The position numbers and the translations under genes are program-made. From Nonomuraea candida (GTDB lineage Bacteria > Actinomycetota > Actinomycetes > Streptosporangiales > Streptosporangiaceae), in NCBI RefSeq assembly GCF_000725485.1, contig NZ_JOAG01000047.1, positions 1-64,000 on the forward strand: a stretch of 64,000 nt of DNA. The letters are read 5' to 3'. The first letter of the stretch is position 1, and the number at the start of each line of letters is the position of its first letter. The notes under the pieces are model-generated. The model had not been told where the DNA came from. It searched no databases and was given only the letters and a program-made list of their open reading frames with translations. This document shows, in pieces, positions 1-9,167 of this stretch.

Positions 1-111
1 CTTGATCGCCTGGCTGACGCGGGCCTGGGTCACGTGCAGCCGCTGCGCGGTGCGGCCGAAGTGCAGCTCCTCGGCCAGCGCCAGGAAGATCTCGATGTCA
101 CGCAGCTCCAC
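1..111 (-). CDS. LysR-family transcriptional regulator, N-terminal fragment
   Basis: Only the first 37 codons lie in the window; the rest runs off the left edge. The visible protein starts VELRDIEIFLALAEELHFGR and continues TAQRLHVTQARVSQAIK, the winged-helix DNA-binding domain typical of LysR regulators. The GTG start at 111 is chosen because GGGGAG lies about 8 bases upstream and the homology begins there. It is transcribed away from the small-ORF/DUF1330 genes that start at 289, so it may control that divergent unit, as LysR regulators often do. The effector domain is not visible and no ligand can be suggested. Confidence 0.85.
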   Translation of the reverse strand, partial: MELRDIEIFLALAEELHFGRTAQRLHVTQARVSQAIK

Positions 112-288
112 CTGCGACGCTCCCCTTCAATTGATTAGCGGGAGGTTATGGCATGTTACCGGACTGGGGATTGTTCGCCGGACGCCGGAACGCCAGGCTT
201 AAGGACATCCGGAACACCGGTATTTGTGCGGATCCATCTGTCGGCGACAGGGGTGGACCGCTGGAACGATCATGAAGGAGACACGGCG

Positions 289-381
289 ATGAGCGACGCC
301 TTCGACGTCGTCGTGATCGACGACGCCGGCCTCATCAACCAGGCGCCCGGCTTTCTCGACCGGGTGCCGGCCGGCGCCTGA
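289..381 (+). CDS. 30-residue small ORF of unknown function, possible gene remnant
   Basis: The ATG at 289 is preceded by GAAGGAGA at good spacing. The frame encodes 30 residues beginning MSDAFDVVVIDDAGLINQ and ending in PAGA. The beta-strand-like FDVVVID start resembles the N-terminus of Rossmann-fold proteins, but no glycine-rich loop follows, so this could be a decayed remnant or a genuine small protein. It is followed 27 bases later by the DUF1330 gene on the same strand and probably shares its transcript. No function is claimed. Confidence 0.35.
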   Translation: MSDAFDVVVIDDAGLINQAPGFLDRVPAGA

Positions 382-408
382 CCCGGCGCACACGTATCCG
401 ACGGAGGA

Positions 409-750
409 ATGATGACCGCTTACATGCTCGCGCACCTGCGCAGGCCCGCCGAGGTCCACCCCGAGGTGCTGGAGTACCTGGAGAGGATCCAGCCGGCGCT
501 GGAGCCCTTCTCGGGCCGCTTCCTCGTGCACGGAGGCGCGCCGGAGGTGCGGGAGGGCCAGTGGCCCGGGGACGTCGTGCTGGTGGAGTTCCCGTCGATG
601 AAGCACGCTCGCGACTTCTACGACTCGGCCGCCTACCAGGAGATCAAGCCGCTCCGCACCGCCCATCTCGAAGGCGACCTGATCATCGTGGACGGCGTCG
701 GCCCCGACCACGACTCGGCCGCGATGGCGGCCGCCATGCGCTCCTCCTGA
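409..750 (+). CDS. DUF1330 family protein
   Basis: This protein of about 113 residues has the ferredoxin-like alpha/beta layout of the DUF1330 (dimeric alpha-beta barrel) family: an N-terminal YMLAHLRRP strand, a central FLVHGGAPEV strand, VVLVEFPSMKHARDFYDS, and YQEI near the end of the core. No catalytic function is established for the family. Two adjacent ATGs (409 and 412) follow GACGGAGG; the first is used here. It lies downstream of a 30-codon ORF and upstream of a histidine-kinase-type ATPase gene on the same strand, a loose operon divergent from a LysR regulator. Confidence 0.85.
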   Translation: MMTAYMLAHLRRPAEVHPEVLEYLERIQPALEPFSGRFLVHGGAPEVREGQWPGDVVLVEFPSMKHARDFYDSAAYQEIKPLRTAHLEGDLIIVDGVGPDHDSAAMAAAMRSS

Positions 751-793
751 CGGAGGCGCGCCATTCTCGACACTCACCACGGTAAGGAAGATC

Positions 794-1204
794 ATGGCAC
801 TGGACGGACTCCGCCCGGACGAGCGGCTCGCGTCCGCCCCGGACCTGCGCGACCACCTCGAACGGTGGTCCCAGGCGACCGGAATCACCGTGGAGGTGTG
901 GGCCGTTCCCGCCGCGCCCCTGGCCGCTCCGCTCGCGGAGCTCGTCCGGGCCACGGTCCTCGACGTCCTGGACGGCTTCGAGGCGGACGGCACGGTGCGG
1001 CACGTGGGCTTCGCGCTCACCATGAGCGCCCGCGGCCTGCGCCTGACCGTCAGCGGCGACGGCATCGGGCTGCCGCCGGCGCGACTCGCCGAGCGCCTGC
1101 ACGCCGGCCACGCCCGGTTCGCGGCCCTGGGCGGCAGGCTGTCGGTGAACGCCGTCCTCGGCGGCGGGGTGACCGTCAGCGCGGCGGTGCCCGCGCCCAG
1201 GTGA
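794..1204 (+). CDS. Stand-alone GHKL (histidine kinase-like) ATPase domain protein
   Basis: This 136-residue protein resembles only the C-terminal ATPase part of NarL-type sensor kinases. SGDGIGLPP looks like the G1 loop, and the segment ARFAALGGRLSVNAVLGGGV matches the G2 region and closing strands. The DHp helix with the phosphorylated histidine is absent, and the expected N-box asparagine is not evident in LVRATVLDVLDGFEADG. It may therefore be a non-catalytic ATP-binding module or a shrunken kinase. AAGGAAG precedes the ATG. The following gene encodes a MarR regulator. Confidence 0.65.
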   Translation: MALDGLRPDERLASAPDLRDHLERWSQATGITVEVWAVPAAPLAAPLAELVRATVLDVLDGFEADGTVRHVGFALTMSARGLRLTVSGDGIGLPPARLAERLHAGHARFAALGGRLSVNAVLGGGVTVSAAVPAPR

Positions 1205-1303
1205 TCGCGCGGGCGGCCCGGCCGGGCCGCCTCCCGGCCCTCCGCCGAGCCCACTTCCCGCCACCAGGGCCCCGTACGGGCCTCGCGACAAGGACGGTAT
1301 CCC

Positions 1304-1771
1304 GTGACCACCCCCCACGACCGGGCCGCCGAGACGAGCGTCATCGAGCTCACCGCCGTGCTGGAGGAGTTCACCCGGATGTTCATCCGGCTGCCCAGGG
1401 TGCAGCGGATGGGCTTCACGACGCTGTCGGTCCTGCACACGCTGGCCGGCCGCGGCCCCCAGCGGCTCTCCACGCTCGCCGCCGGCGAGCAGGTCACGCA
1501 GCCGGCCATGACCCAGATCGTGGCCAGGATGCGGCACGAGGGCCTGGTGGAGCGCAGACGGGACCCCTCGGACAAGCGGGCGGTCCTCGTCCACCTCACG
1601 GCGGCGGGCGCGGCCGTGGTGAAGGGACGCCGGGCCGACCGCATCGCGCATCTCACGGACCTCACCGGCCGTCTCACACCGGCCGAGTGGGCCCCCGTCC
1701 TGGCCGCCCTGCCCTCCCTCAGACGCCTGGTGGAGATCGACCGGCGCCGCGAGCAGGAGAAGCGATCGTGA
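1304..1771 (+). CDS. MarR-family transcriptional regulator
   Basis: This 155-residue protein has a winged-helix core: LSTLAAGEQVTQPAMTQIVA is the recognition helix region and VERRRDPSDKRAVLVHLTAA is the wing with the MarR signature DxRxxxxxLT (here DPSDKRAVLVHLT). N- and C-terminal helices form the dimer interface. The GTG start is preceded by an AGGACGG-type site. It ends 74 bp before the 3' end of a convergent MFS exporter gene. A MarR repressor beside an exporter is a common arrangement, and the repeated AGCGCT element upstream of the exporter is a candidate target; both points are inference. Confidence 0.85.
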   Translation: MTTPHDRAAETSVIELTAVLEEFTRMFIRLPRVQRMGFTTLSVLHTLAGRGPQRLSTLAAGEQVTQPAMTQIVARMRHEGLVERRRDPSDKRAVLVHLTAAGAAVVKGRRADRIAHLTDLTGRLTPAEWAPVLAALPSLRRLVEIDRRREQEKRS

Positions 1772-1844
1772 CGCGGCCACCGGGCGCCCGCCCCGATCCA
1801 CGCCCCCGGCGAGGTGCCGCCTCCCGAGAAGGCCGGCCCTCCGG

Positions 1845-3296
1845 TCACGCGCCGTCCCGGCGATCGGGCACGGCGGCGCCGGAGGCGGCAGGCGGCTCGG
1901 CGACCTGATCGGCGGCCCCTATGCCGGTGGCGGCGGCCTGATCGGCAGCCTCCGTGTCGGTGGCGGCGGCCGGCTCCCCGGCAGGCGGGGTGCGGTAGGC
2001 GCGAAGGGGACCGTTGGCCGCGGCGACGGCGGCGACCGCCAGGACCGCGGACAGCCCGCCGAAGACCAGGGCGAAGGAGGCGGAGGTGGCCGACGCCAGC
2101 AGGCCGCCGCGGAAGTTGCCGAGCTCGGGACCCGCGACACCGATGACGTGCTCCACCGAGGAGACCCGCCCCCGGAACGCGTCCGGGGTCTCCCGTTGGA
2201 CCAGGGCGCCGCGCGTGACGACGGACACGGTGTCGGCGGCGCCCGCGACGGCCAGGCAGCCGAGCGCCGGCCACAGCGGCCCCGCCAGGCCGAAGCCGGC
2301 CAGCGCCAGACCCCAGACCCCGGCCGCGGCCAGCTGCACCAGGCCGGCCCGGCGCGGGCGCGTCACCGTGCCGGACAGCAGGCCGGCCGTGATGCCCCCG
2401 ACCGCGACGGCCGACAGGAACAGGCCGAGGGTGCGCGGGTCTCCCCCGAAGCGGATCTCGTTGACCAGCGGGAAGAGCGCGACGGGCATGGCGAGCAGCG
2501 TCGCGGCCAGGTCGGTGGCCATGGAGCCCCACAACGTCGGACGGCGCAGCACGATCCGCCAGCCGCCCCGCTCCGGCCGGCGCCCGCGGCCGGTCGCGCC
2601 CGTGCCGCTCGTGCCTTCCGGCCGCATGGCGGGCAGGCGGACCACCGTGAGCATCGACACCGCCACGGCCACCGCCTGGGTCGCGTACGCGGCGGGGAGG
2701 TCCCAGCGGGCGATGATCAGCCCGGCCAGCGCGGGCCCGGCCAGCATCGCCACCTGGAAGGAGAGGTTGGTCAGCGCGAGACCGGCCGCGACCTGGTCAT
2801 CCGCCAGCAGCCGGACGGGGAGGGCGCGCCGGGCCGGGACGCCGAGCGCGCCGCAGCTCGTCCCGAGCGCGACCAGGGCGAGCAGCAGCAGCACGTCCCG
2901 ATTGCCCGCCAGGGCCTGGGCGCACAGTCCCGCGGCGGCCAGCAGCTGGCCCGCAGTGGTGGCCCGCACCACCGTACGGCGGTCGACGGTGTCGGCCAGC
3001 GTGCCGCCGAGCAGCCCGAACAGCACCGTCGGCAGGCCGGTGGCGAGCCCGATCGCGCCGGTGCCCACCGGGCTGCCGGTCAGCTCCCAGACCTGGGCCA
3101 GCACCGCCACGTTGGCGATCTGCGCCCCGAGCTGGGAGACCGAGGTGCCGATCCACAGGTCGCGGAACGGCCGGCTGTCGCGCAGCGGGCGGGTGTCGAG
3201 AAACCGGAGGCGCACCCGCCTCCTCATCGCGGTTGCCCGGCGGGGTGGCGGAGCAGCCGCCGCCGTCCCGGCCGGCGTCGCCCGGAGGGATCCCAT
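1845..3296 (-). CDS. MFS transporter, EntS-like exporter family
   Basis: This 483-residue multi-spanning protein has the features of the siderophore/drug exporter branch of MFS: FRDLWIGTSVSQLGAQIANV in helix 1, LLGGTLADTVDRRTV as the conserved loop 2-3 motif, and about 12 hydrophobic segments. The C-terminal tail is rich in Ala, Glu and Asp and looks disordered. The ATG at 3296 lacks a clear Shine-Dalgarno site. A TATATT hexamer lies at 3316-3311 on this strand, so the transcript could be nearly leaderless. An alternative ATG 23 codons in (3227) also lacks a ribosome site. Copies of AGCGCT flank the putative -10 box. Substrate unknown. Confidence 0.85.
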   Translation of the reverse strand: MGSLRATPAGTAAAAPPPRRATAMRRRVRLRFLDTRPLRDSRPFRDLWIGTSVSQLGAQIANVAVLAQVWELTGSPVGTGAIGLATGLPTVLFGLLGGTLADTVDRRTVVRATTAGQLLAAAGLCAQALAGNRDVLLLLALVALGTSCGALGVPARRALPVRLLADDQVAAGLALTNLSFQVAMLAGPALAGLIIARWDLPAAYATQAVAVAVSMLTVVRLPAMRPEGTSGTGATGRGRRPERGGWRIVLRRPTLWGSMATDLAATLLAMPVALFPLVNEIRFGGDPRTLGLFLSAVAVGGITAGLLSGTVTRPRRAGLVQLAAAGVWGLALAGFGLAGPLWPALGCLAVAGAADTVSVVTRGALVQRETPDAFRGRVSSVEHVIGVAGPELGNFRGGLLASATSASFALVFGGLSAVLAVAAVAAANGPLRAYRTPPAGEPAAATDTEAADQAAATGIGAADQVAEPPAASGAAVPDRRDGA

Positions 3297-3298
3297 AG

Positions 3299-4125
<827 letters not shown>

Positions 4126-4152
4126 CCACGGGGCGCGGGCGGTGCGGGGCGC

Positions 4153-4944
4153 TCATTTCTCCGGGGTGATGCGCATGCTGTGCGGAGACAGGGCCGCCTG
4201 CAGCCGGACGCCGCCGATGACCGTGCCCCGCTCACTGGCGGCGTTCTTCCCGGCCCAGTCCATCGCGCGCTTGCGCAGCTCCGGCTGAGGGACCAGGGCC
4301 GCGTCGGCCATGGTGGCGAACAGCGTGGTGCAGGCGTCTTCGCGGGTGCCGAGACGGCAGGTGGCCTTCAGCACCCTGATCTGGTCGGCGGCGTCGTACT
4401 CGATCTCCACGTACCTGTTGTCGTCGCCGCCCGGGGGCAGGCACCTCATCCACCGCTTGGCCCTGCTCCACGTGTCCGGCTCGCCGGGTTTGCTGGCACA
4501 GGTGTAGGAGTTGGCCTTCTTCATCCACTCGTCGACGATCAAGGAGAGGGTCACTCCGGGCAGGTACTGGTCGCCTGTGTCGGGGAAGCCGTCGCCGAAC
4601 GCGAGGGGGGCGGTGCCGCCCCGCGGCTCGGCGGTGAGCAGCCCCGCGCCGCCGCCCAGCACGCCGCCCAGCACGAGCGCCGCGACGACCACGCCGGCCA
4701 GCGGGAGGAGGATCCCCTTCCGCCTCCCCGGCACACGCGAAGGCGGCGGGGGTGGTGGAGGTGGAGGTGGTGGTGGAGACGGCGGCGTGGGGAAGTGGTG
4801 CGGAGCGGGCGGCGGCCCGGGGGAAGGGTGCGGAGCGGGCGCGTGCTGGCGCGGCGGGGATGGCGGCGGCGCGGGCGGGACCGGGCGCCAGCCGGCGCCG
4901 TCCCACCAGAACCGGCCATCGGGAGAGCGCTGTCCCACGGTCAT
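4153..4944 (-). CDS. Proline-rich single-pass membrane protein with DUF2510-like N-terminus
   Basis: The 263-residue protein begins with a short SPDGRFWWDGAGWRPVPP motif resembling DUF2510 tags. A Pro/His-rich stretch with a run of more than ten prolines follows, then one transmembrane segment (LPLAGVVVAALVLGGVLGG, about residues 82-100) and an extracellular domain of about 160 residues with three visible Cys in the pattern YTCAS, MRCLP and ATCRLG. No enzyme motif is seen. The start at 4944 overlaps the stop of the upstream gene by ATGA, so translation is coupled. It is the last gene of a three-gene minus-strand operon headed by a zinc metallopeptidase lipoprotein. A cell-surface role is inferred. 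Confidence 0.7.
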   Translation of the reverse strand: MTVGQRSPDGRFWWDGAGWRPVPPAPPPSPPRQHAPAPHPSPGPPPAPHHFPTPPSPPPPPPPPPPPPSRVPGRRKGILLPLAGVVVAALVLGGVLGGGAGLLTAEPRGGTAPLAFGDGFPDTGDQYLPGVTLSLIVDEWMKKANSYTCASKPGEPDTWSRAKRWMRCLPPGGDDNRYVEIEYDAADQIRVLKATCRLGTREDACTTLFATMADAALVPQPELRKRAMDWAGKNAASERGTVIGGVRLQAALSPHSMRITPEK

Positions 4945-5486
4945 GTCGAAATCCTGACGTCGAGCTCGACGGCGTCGTCCTTCGACGTCACCAGCACGTA
5001 CGTGTAGTCGAGAATCGTGGCTTTGGTGTCCTTGTCCGCCTCGATCATCTGCGTCAGCCAGTCGCGGATCTGGGCGGCGGCGGCCGGGTCGTCCCGGTAG
5101 GGCAGCACGGCGAACCAGCTCAGGTACGCCCGGCCGGCCTCGGTGAGCGGGCCGCCGTCGGCGTGGAAGACCTTGCCGGTCAGCCGGTGGACGCCGCCGT
5201 CCGAGACGTGCACCCACGACTGGAAGGCGATCGAGCCCACCACCATCTGGCACGACCAGGCGCCCTTCGACGGGTTCTCGCAGGCGTGGCCGCGGCCCTT
5301 CAGCGCCTCGACCAGCGCGGCCGCCTCGACCCCGGGGATGCAGTCGCGCGCGCCGCAGGACTGCGTCACCTGGCCGGCGCGCACGTCACGCGCGTACAGG
5401 TACGCGCCCGCGCCGGCCGCGAGGAAGGCGGCCAGGCCGGCCGCGAGGATCAGGATCCAGCGGGAGCGTCCGGCCACCTCAGGCAC
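4941..5486 (-). CDS. Membrane-anchored extracytoplasmic protein of unknown function
   Basis: This 181-residue protein has an N-terminal anchor (WILILAAGLAAFLAAGAGAY, residues 10-29) followed by a soluble domain with four Cys in two pairs (CGARDC; ACENPSKGAWSC), which suggests disulfides outside the membrane. No family was recognised. It overlaps the 3' end of the metallopeptidase gene by 8 bp and its own stop overlaps the next start as ATGA, so the three proteins are very likely made together and may act as one surface complex (inference). Confidence 0.7.
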   Translation of the reverse strand: MPEVAGRSRWILILAAGLAAFLAAGAGAYLYARDVRAGQVTQSCGARDCIPGVEAAALVEALKGRGHACENPSKGAWSCQMVVGSIAFQSWVHVSDGGVHRLTGKVFHADGGPLTEAGRAYLSWFAVLPYRDDPAAAAQIRDWLTQMIEADKDTKATILDYTYVLVTSKDDAVELDVRIST

Positions 5487-6804
5487 CGTTCCGCACGAAC
5501 TGGTCCCAACGGCCGCGGAACGCGGCGGCGGACAGCCCGAGCACGTCCCGCGCCATCCGGTCGAAGATCGGCAGCTCGAAGAAGGAGGCGCCGGTGCTGG
5601 GCCGCTCGATCACCCGCGCGTACAGCTCGACCGCCGCGTCCCGGCCCTTGAGCCGCTCGGCGAGGCTGAACACCGACGCGCCCAGGTCGTAGTTGAAGCC
5701 GGCGTCCCGGCCGTAGAAGTCCTTGTTCGACGGCGGCGTGCCGCGGAACCGGCCGCTCCTGACCCCGGCGGCCACCCGGGAGCGCACCTGGGCGGCCCGG
5801 GCCGGGTCGCCGACCGTCTCGGTGTAGCGGGCGAAGCCCTCGACGGCCCACGTCGGCGGCCCCAGTTCGCCGACGGCGGCCATGGTGGCCCGCGCGGACA
5901 CCGCGTGCGCCAGCTCGTGGCGGATCGTGCTCGACGGGTCGGCGGCCCCGTGGCCGCGCAGGTTCACCACGATCCGGGAGGCGGCGTACTCGCCCTGGTG
6001 GACCTGGCCGTTCTCGCCCACGCCGAGCTCACGGTGCTGGAGGCCCAGCGCCTCCGTGCCGGCCGGGCCGGAGGAGCCGTAGCCGTACCACTGCCGGAAG
6101 TTCGCCTTGTCGCGGGTGAAGAACAGGACGTGGCCCGGGTAGGTGAGCCGGTCGCCCCACAGCCCCTCGATGACGCCCAGCTCCCGCTCGGTGACGGCGG
6201 CGTAGCGGTCCAGGTCGGCGACGCTGCGGTCGCCCGCCAGCCACACCTTCTCGCCCACCTGGACCACCTTGAGCGCGTCGGTGTGCCACGGCGCCTCGGC
6301 CGCCGGGGCGCCGCCACTCTGGGCCGGCCGGTTCGCGATCGTCACCCGGGTGATGCCGGTGACCACGTCGCCCTTGACCTGGTAGACGAACGACTCGGCG
6401 GGCGCGATGTCCCCGGGACCGGCGTCCGCGGTCAGCTTGAGCACCCGGATGACCGGCCCGAACCGGCTCTCCCCGTCGGCCACGCGCTGCTCGGTGGTGT
6501 ATTCGGTGATGTGCCGGACCTCGGCGAGCTCGAACTGGCGCAGGTTGGCGAAGACCAGCCTCTCGTACCGCATGAGCTCGTCGTTGGAGCCGTCCAGGTC
6601 GGCCAGGTACGCCCGCTCGTCACGATCCCGCAGCGCCGCGGCCCGGCGCTGCAGGAGCTTGCCGAGGCGCTGCTTGCCCGAGCCGCCGGAATCGTAGTCC
6701 TCGCTCTGGATGAACGGCCGCTGCGGCCCGCCGCACCCGGCGATCAGCAGCCCCCCGGCCAGCAGCACCGCGCGCCTCGACCAGGTCCCGTTCGTCTCCG
6801 GCAT
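5479..6804 (-). CDS. Lipoprotein zinc metallopeptidase (HExxH, peptidase MA-like)
   Basis: The chosen ATG at 6804 follows GGGGGAAG and gives a classic lipoprotein signal: RRAVLLAGGLLIAGCGG, with the lipobox LIAGC about residue 21. The mature protein has an intake-type domain (about residues 40-200) and a C-terminal gluzincin core: IRHELAHAVSARA supplies HExxH, and WAVEGFARYTE downstream supplies the third zinc ligand Glu, as in DUF1570/MA-like peptidases. It should be anchored on the outer face of the membrane. It heads an operon with two overlapping genes for membrane-anchored partners. An upstream ATG at 6879 would bury the signal peptide and is rejected. The substrate is unknown. Confidence 0.8.
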   Translation of the reverse strand: MPETNGTWSRRAVLLAGGLLIAGCGGPQRPFIQSEDYDSGGSGKQRLGKLLQRRAAALRDRDERAYLADLDGSNDELMRYERLVFANLRQFELAEVRHITEYTTEQRVADGESRFGPVIRVLKLTADAGPGDIAPAESFVYQVKGDVVTGITRVTIANRPAQSGGAPAAEAPWHTDALKVVQVGEKVWLAGDRSVADLDRYAAVTERELGVIEGLWGDRLTYPGHVLFFTRDKANFRQWYGYGSSGPAGTEALGLQHRELGVGENGQVHQGEYAASRIVVNLRGHGAADPSSTIRHELAHAVSARATMAAVGELGPPTWAVEGFARYTETVGDPARAAQVRSRVAAGVRSGRFRGTPPSNKDFYGRDAGFNYDLGASVFSLAERLKGRDAAVELYARVIERPSTGASFFELPIFDRMARDVLGLSAAAFRGRWDQFVRNGA

Positions 6805-7158
6805 CCACTTCCCCCAGGATCTCGGTCGGCCCGCCCGCGGCCCGCCCCTCAGGAGACGTGCGTACCGGTACGTCGTCACCCGTCACCGATGGCTCGGCGA
6901 CCCGAGTCTTCGACGGTCACGGGTGTCGACGGCGTCGCACACCGTACGACCGGACGATGCGGGCACCTCATCCCGCACCTCCCGCCAGACCTCTGCGGGA
7001 AGACAATGTAACGAGGCGCCGCGCGAGCGTCATTGGCGGTCAGCGCACAGTTGTTGCCGCGCAGCGCGCTCCCCGCCCTGGCCCGGCCCGCCGGCGGGCC
7101 GGGCAGGCCGGAAATTCGCTGGCCCGCCCGGCCTCCTCCGCCGCACACTGAGGGCGTG
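6805..7158. other. Divergent promoter region between metallopeptidase operon and LuxR gene
   Basis: This is 354 bp of non-coding DNA. It should hold the promoters of both flanking genes. The only structure I can support is the 24-bp palindrome listed separately; no clear -35/-10 pairs were identified. Confidence 0.5.
7081..7104. promoter_or_regulatory. 24-bp perfect palindrome upstream of LuxR regulator
   Basis: The half-site GCCCGGCCCGCC at 7081-7092 is followed directly by its exact reverse complement through 7104, with no spacer. It ends 54 bp before the LuxR-type gene. It could be an autoregulatory operator or a hairpin in the 5' leader. Chance is possible in such GC-rich DNA, but 12 matching arm positions with no mismatch is notable. 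Confidence 0.4.
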
Positions 7159-8175
7159 ATGACGGAGGGTAACCGGCTGTATCGGGATCTGTGCGGGGCG
7201 CTGGTGCCCGGCGCGGGGCTGGAGGCGGTGGCGGCGGAGCTGTCACGGGTACTCGCGCCCGTGGTGCCGCATGACGCGCTGCGCTGCGGGACGAGCAATC
7301 CGTCGTCCGGCCCGGGCATCACCACGCTGGCGTTCTGGCACGGATACACCGCCGACCTCGGCCGCGAGCTGCTCAGGGCGGACCGGGCGGGAGAGTACAT
7401 ACGCGAGGTGACCCATCTGGCGGGCCGGCAGGTCCCCGTGACGGTGGCCAGGCGGCCCCCGCGCGGCACGCGTGACCGGCTGCTGGACGAGCACGGGGCC
7501 GGCGAGGAGCTGTGCCTGGCGCTGCGGGACGCGCGGGGCTGGTGGGGCCTGCTCTGCCTGATGCGGGCGGCGGCCGCCCGGCCGTTCGACGAGGCCGACG
7601 CGCGCCGGCTGGCCGCCGTCGGGCCCGCGCTCGCCGCCGCGTTCCGCCGCTACGTGACGGCCCCGGCTGTCAGGTCCCCCGGGCACGGGCCGCCGCCGGG
7701 CATGCTCGTCGTCGGGGCCGACAACCGGATCAGGACGATGACGCCGCAGGCGGGGCCGTGGCTGGAGGCGATGCGGGCGCATCTGTCCGTACCGGGGTGG
7801 CTGGCCGACTGCTCGTTCGCGTGCCTGGCGGCGGCGGCGCGCGAGCGGCCGGGGCCCCTGCGGTTGTGCGTCCCGGCGGCGGGATGCGGCTGGTGGACCA
7901 CGATCGAGGCCCAGCGGCTCGGCGACGCCGACGACGTGGCGGTCATGATCCAGCGCGCGAGCGGCAGGTCGCTGATGCCCGCCTTCTGCGACTGGTACGG
8001 CGTCACCGCCCGCGAACGGCAGATCATGCAGCACCTCTACAGCGGGTCCGCGCCCAAGCAGATCGCCCGTGCCCTCGACCTGTCCGTCCACACGGTCGGC
8101 GACCATCTCAAGGCCCTCTTCCGCAAGACGGGCACGAGCGGGCGCGACGAGCTCATCGCGTCCCTCAACACCTGA
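7159..8175 (+). CDS. LuxR-type (GerE HTH) transcriptional regulator
   Basis: This protein of about 338 residues has a C-terminal LuxR/GerE helix-turn-helix: VTARERQIMQHLYSGSAPKQ, then IARALDLSVHTVGDHLKALF and RKTGTSGRDELIA. The N-terminal ~250 residues look like a GAF-like sensor: LVPHDALRCG-type core and AFRRYVTAPA helix. No receiver domain phosphorylation site is present, so it is an orphan one-component type rather than a response regulator. ATG 7159 is chosen, with GAGG five bases upstream; the GTG three bases earlier is an in-frame alternative. It stands alone between divergent neighbours. Confidence 0.8.
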   Translation: MTEGNRLYRDLCGALVPGAGLEAVAAELSRVLAPVVPHDALRCGTSNPSSGPGITTLAFWHGYTADLGRELLRADRAGEYIREVTHLAGRQVPVTVARRPPRGTRDRLLDEHGAGEELCLALRDARGWWGLLCLMRAAAARPFDEADARRLAAVGPALAAAFRRYVTAPAVRSPGHGPPPGMLVVGADNRIRTMTPQAGPWLEAMRAHLSVPGWLADCSFACLAAAARERPGPLRLCVPAAGCGWWTTIEAQRLGDADDVAVMIQRASGRSLMPAFCDWYGVTARERQIMQHLYSGSAPKQIARALDLSVHTVGDHLKALFRKTGTSGRDELIASLNT

Positions 8176-8355
8176 CCTGCCCGGGGGATCGCCGTCTCCG
8201 TCCGCCGGTCCGCCCGCCTGCCGGCCCCGACGCCGGCGCGGGGACGTCGGGGACGGTGTTCCGCGGACGGGCACCGAGGACGGTGTTCCTCCGCGGACAT
8301 CGGCGGGCCCTTCTGACGGGAGAGGGTCGTCAAGGAGGCCCGCGTGGGGAGGGGG

Positions 8356-8784
8356 TCAGCAGGCGATGAGGAGCGAGAACGGCCGGTCGTCGTCGACGCT
8401 TCTCGGGCTCGGGCCCGAGGGGGTGGCCGTGCGGACGAAGAGCGTCCTCCCGTCCACCGCGCCGACCAGGATCGACGCGCTGCCCGGCCCGGGGTCGCCG
8501 CCGCCGTTGGTGTTGACGGTGCCGGTGAGGGCGCAGCGGCTGATGTCGGCGTTCGTCGTCAGGTTGTAACGCCCCTGGCCGAACTTGTTGACGTTGCCGA
8601 TGCCCGAGGCGGCGAGCAGGTTCCCGTTCGCGGCCACCTTGGCCCAGAACGTGACACCCGCGGCCCGCTGGGCGGGCTGCGCCGCCGAGGCGTCCTGTGC
8701 CGTCGCCCCCGAGACGGCGAAGACGCCGCCGGCGACGAGAGCGGCCGCCGCCACCGTCATGGCCGCCTTGATCGAATTCCTCAT
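8356..8784 (-). CDS. Small secreted protein of unknown function
   Basis: This 142-residue protein starts MRNSIKAAMTVAAAALVAGG and has a Sec signal peptide ending around ATAQDASA. The mature ~110 residues include FWAKVAANGNLLAASGIGNV and NLTTNADISRCALTGTVN, a beta-rich pattern with two Cys, one of them the C-terminal residue. No family name can be given with certainty. The start is well supported by GGAGGT five bases upstream; longer in-frame starts are not. It is likely an exported surface or matrix protein. Confidence 0.75.
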   Translation of the reverse strand: MRNSIKAAMTVAAAALVAGGVFAVSGATAQDASAAQPAQRAAGVTFWAKVAANGNLLAASGIGNVNKFGQGRYNLTTNADISRCALTGTVNTNGGGDPGPGSASILVGAVDGRTLFVRTATPSGPSPRSVDDDRPFSLLIAC

Positions 8785-9167
8785 GTCTACCTCCGTGAGC
8801 CGCAAGGACGGAGCCGAACCGCCGGATCGCACGCCGGCTCTTCGGCCCCTCCGTTTTCCTCCGGTGAATGCGCGTCCGCCGGAGCTCTTGTCGTCCAATG
8901 TGCGGCGTGGCCGCAGGTGGGCGGTATCCCGAGCTTTGGGGATTGCGGCGCTGAGATATTCGCCAGAGGCTCGCCATATCGCCAAATAAGAGGAAAAAGG
9001 CGGCGCGGAATTGCGCCCCCCTCGGCGCGCGCCGGTCCGCCTTGTGGCCCGTCTCCAGGCGCTATCGCCATTCTGGAGACGCCTTGCAGATCCTTTGTAG
9101 GAACGGCCGCGAGCGTAGGTGCTGTCGCTGACAAGCGCACTCCCCTCCGAATTCGAAGGACGTCGCC
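8785..9167. other. Divergent intergenic region, no gene seen
   Basis: This 383-bp gap between two genes for exported proteins contains a comparatively AT-rich stretch (about 8930-9000). It presumably carries both promoters. GAAGGA precedes the ATG at 9168. No coding potential or strong hairpin was seen. Confidence 0.5.

Noticed and set aside
199..2532. Minus-strand 777-codon open frame across the first 2.5 kb
   Set aside because: It runs antisense to DUF1330, the ATPase and MarR genes and out of frame with the MFS gene; its composition is typical of shadow frames.
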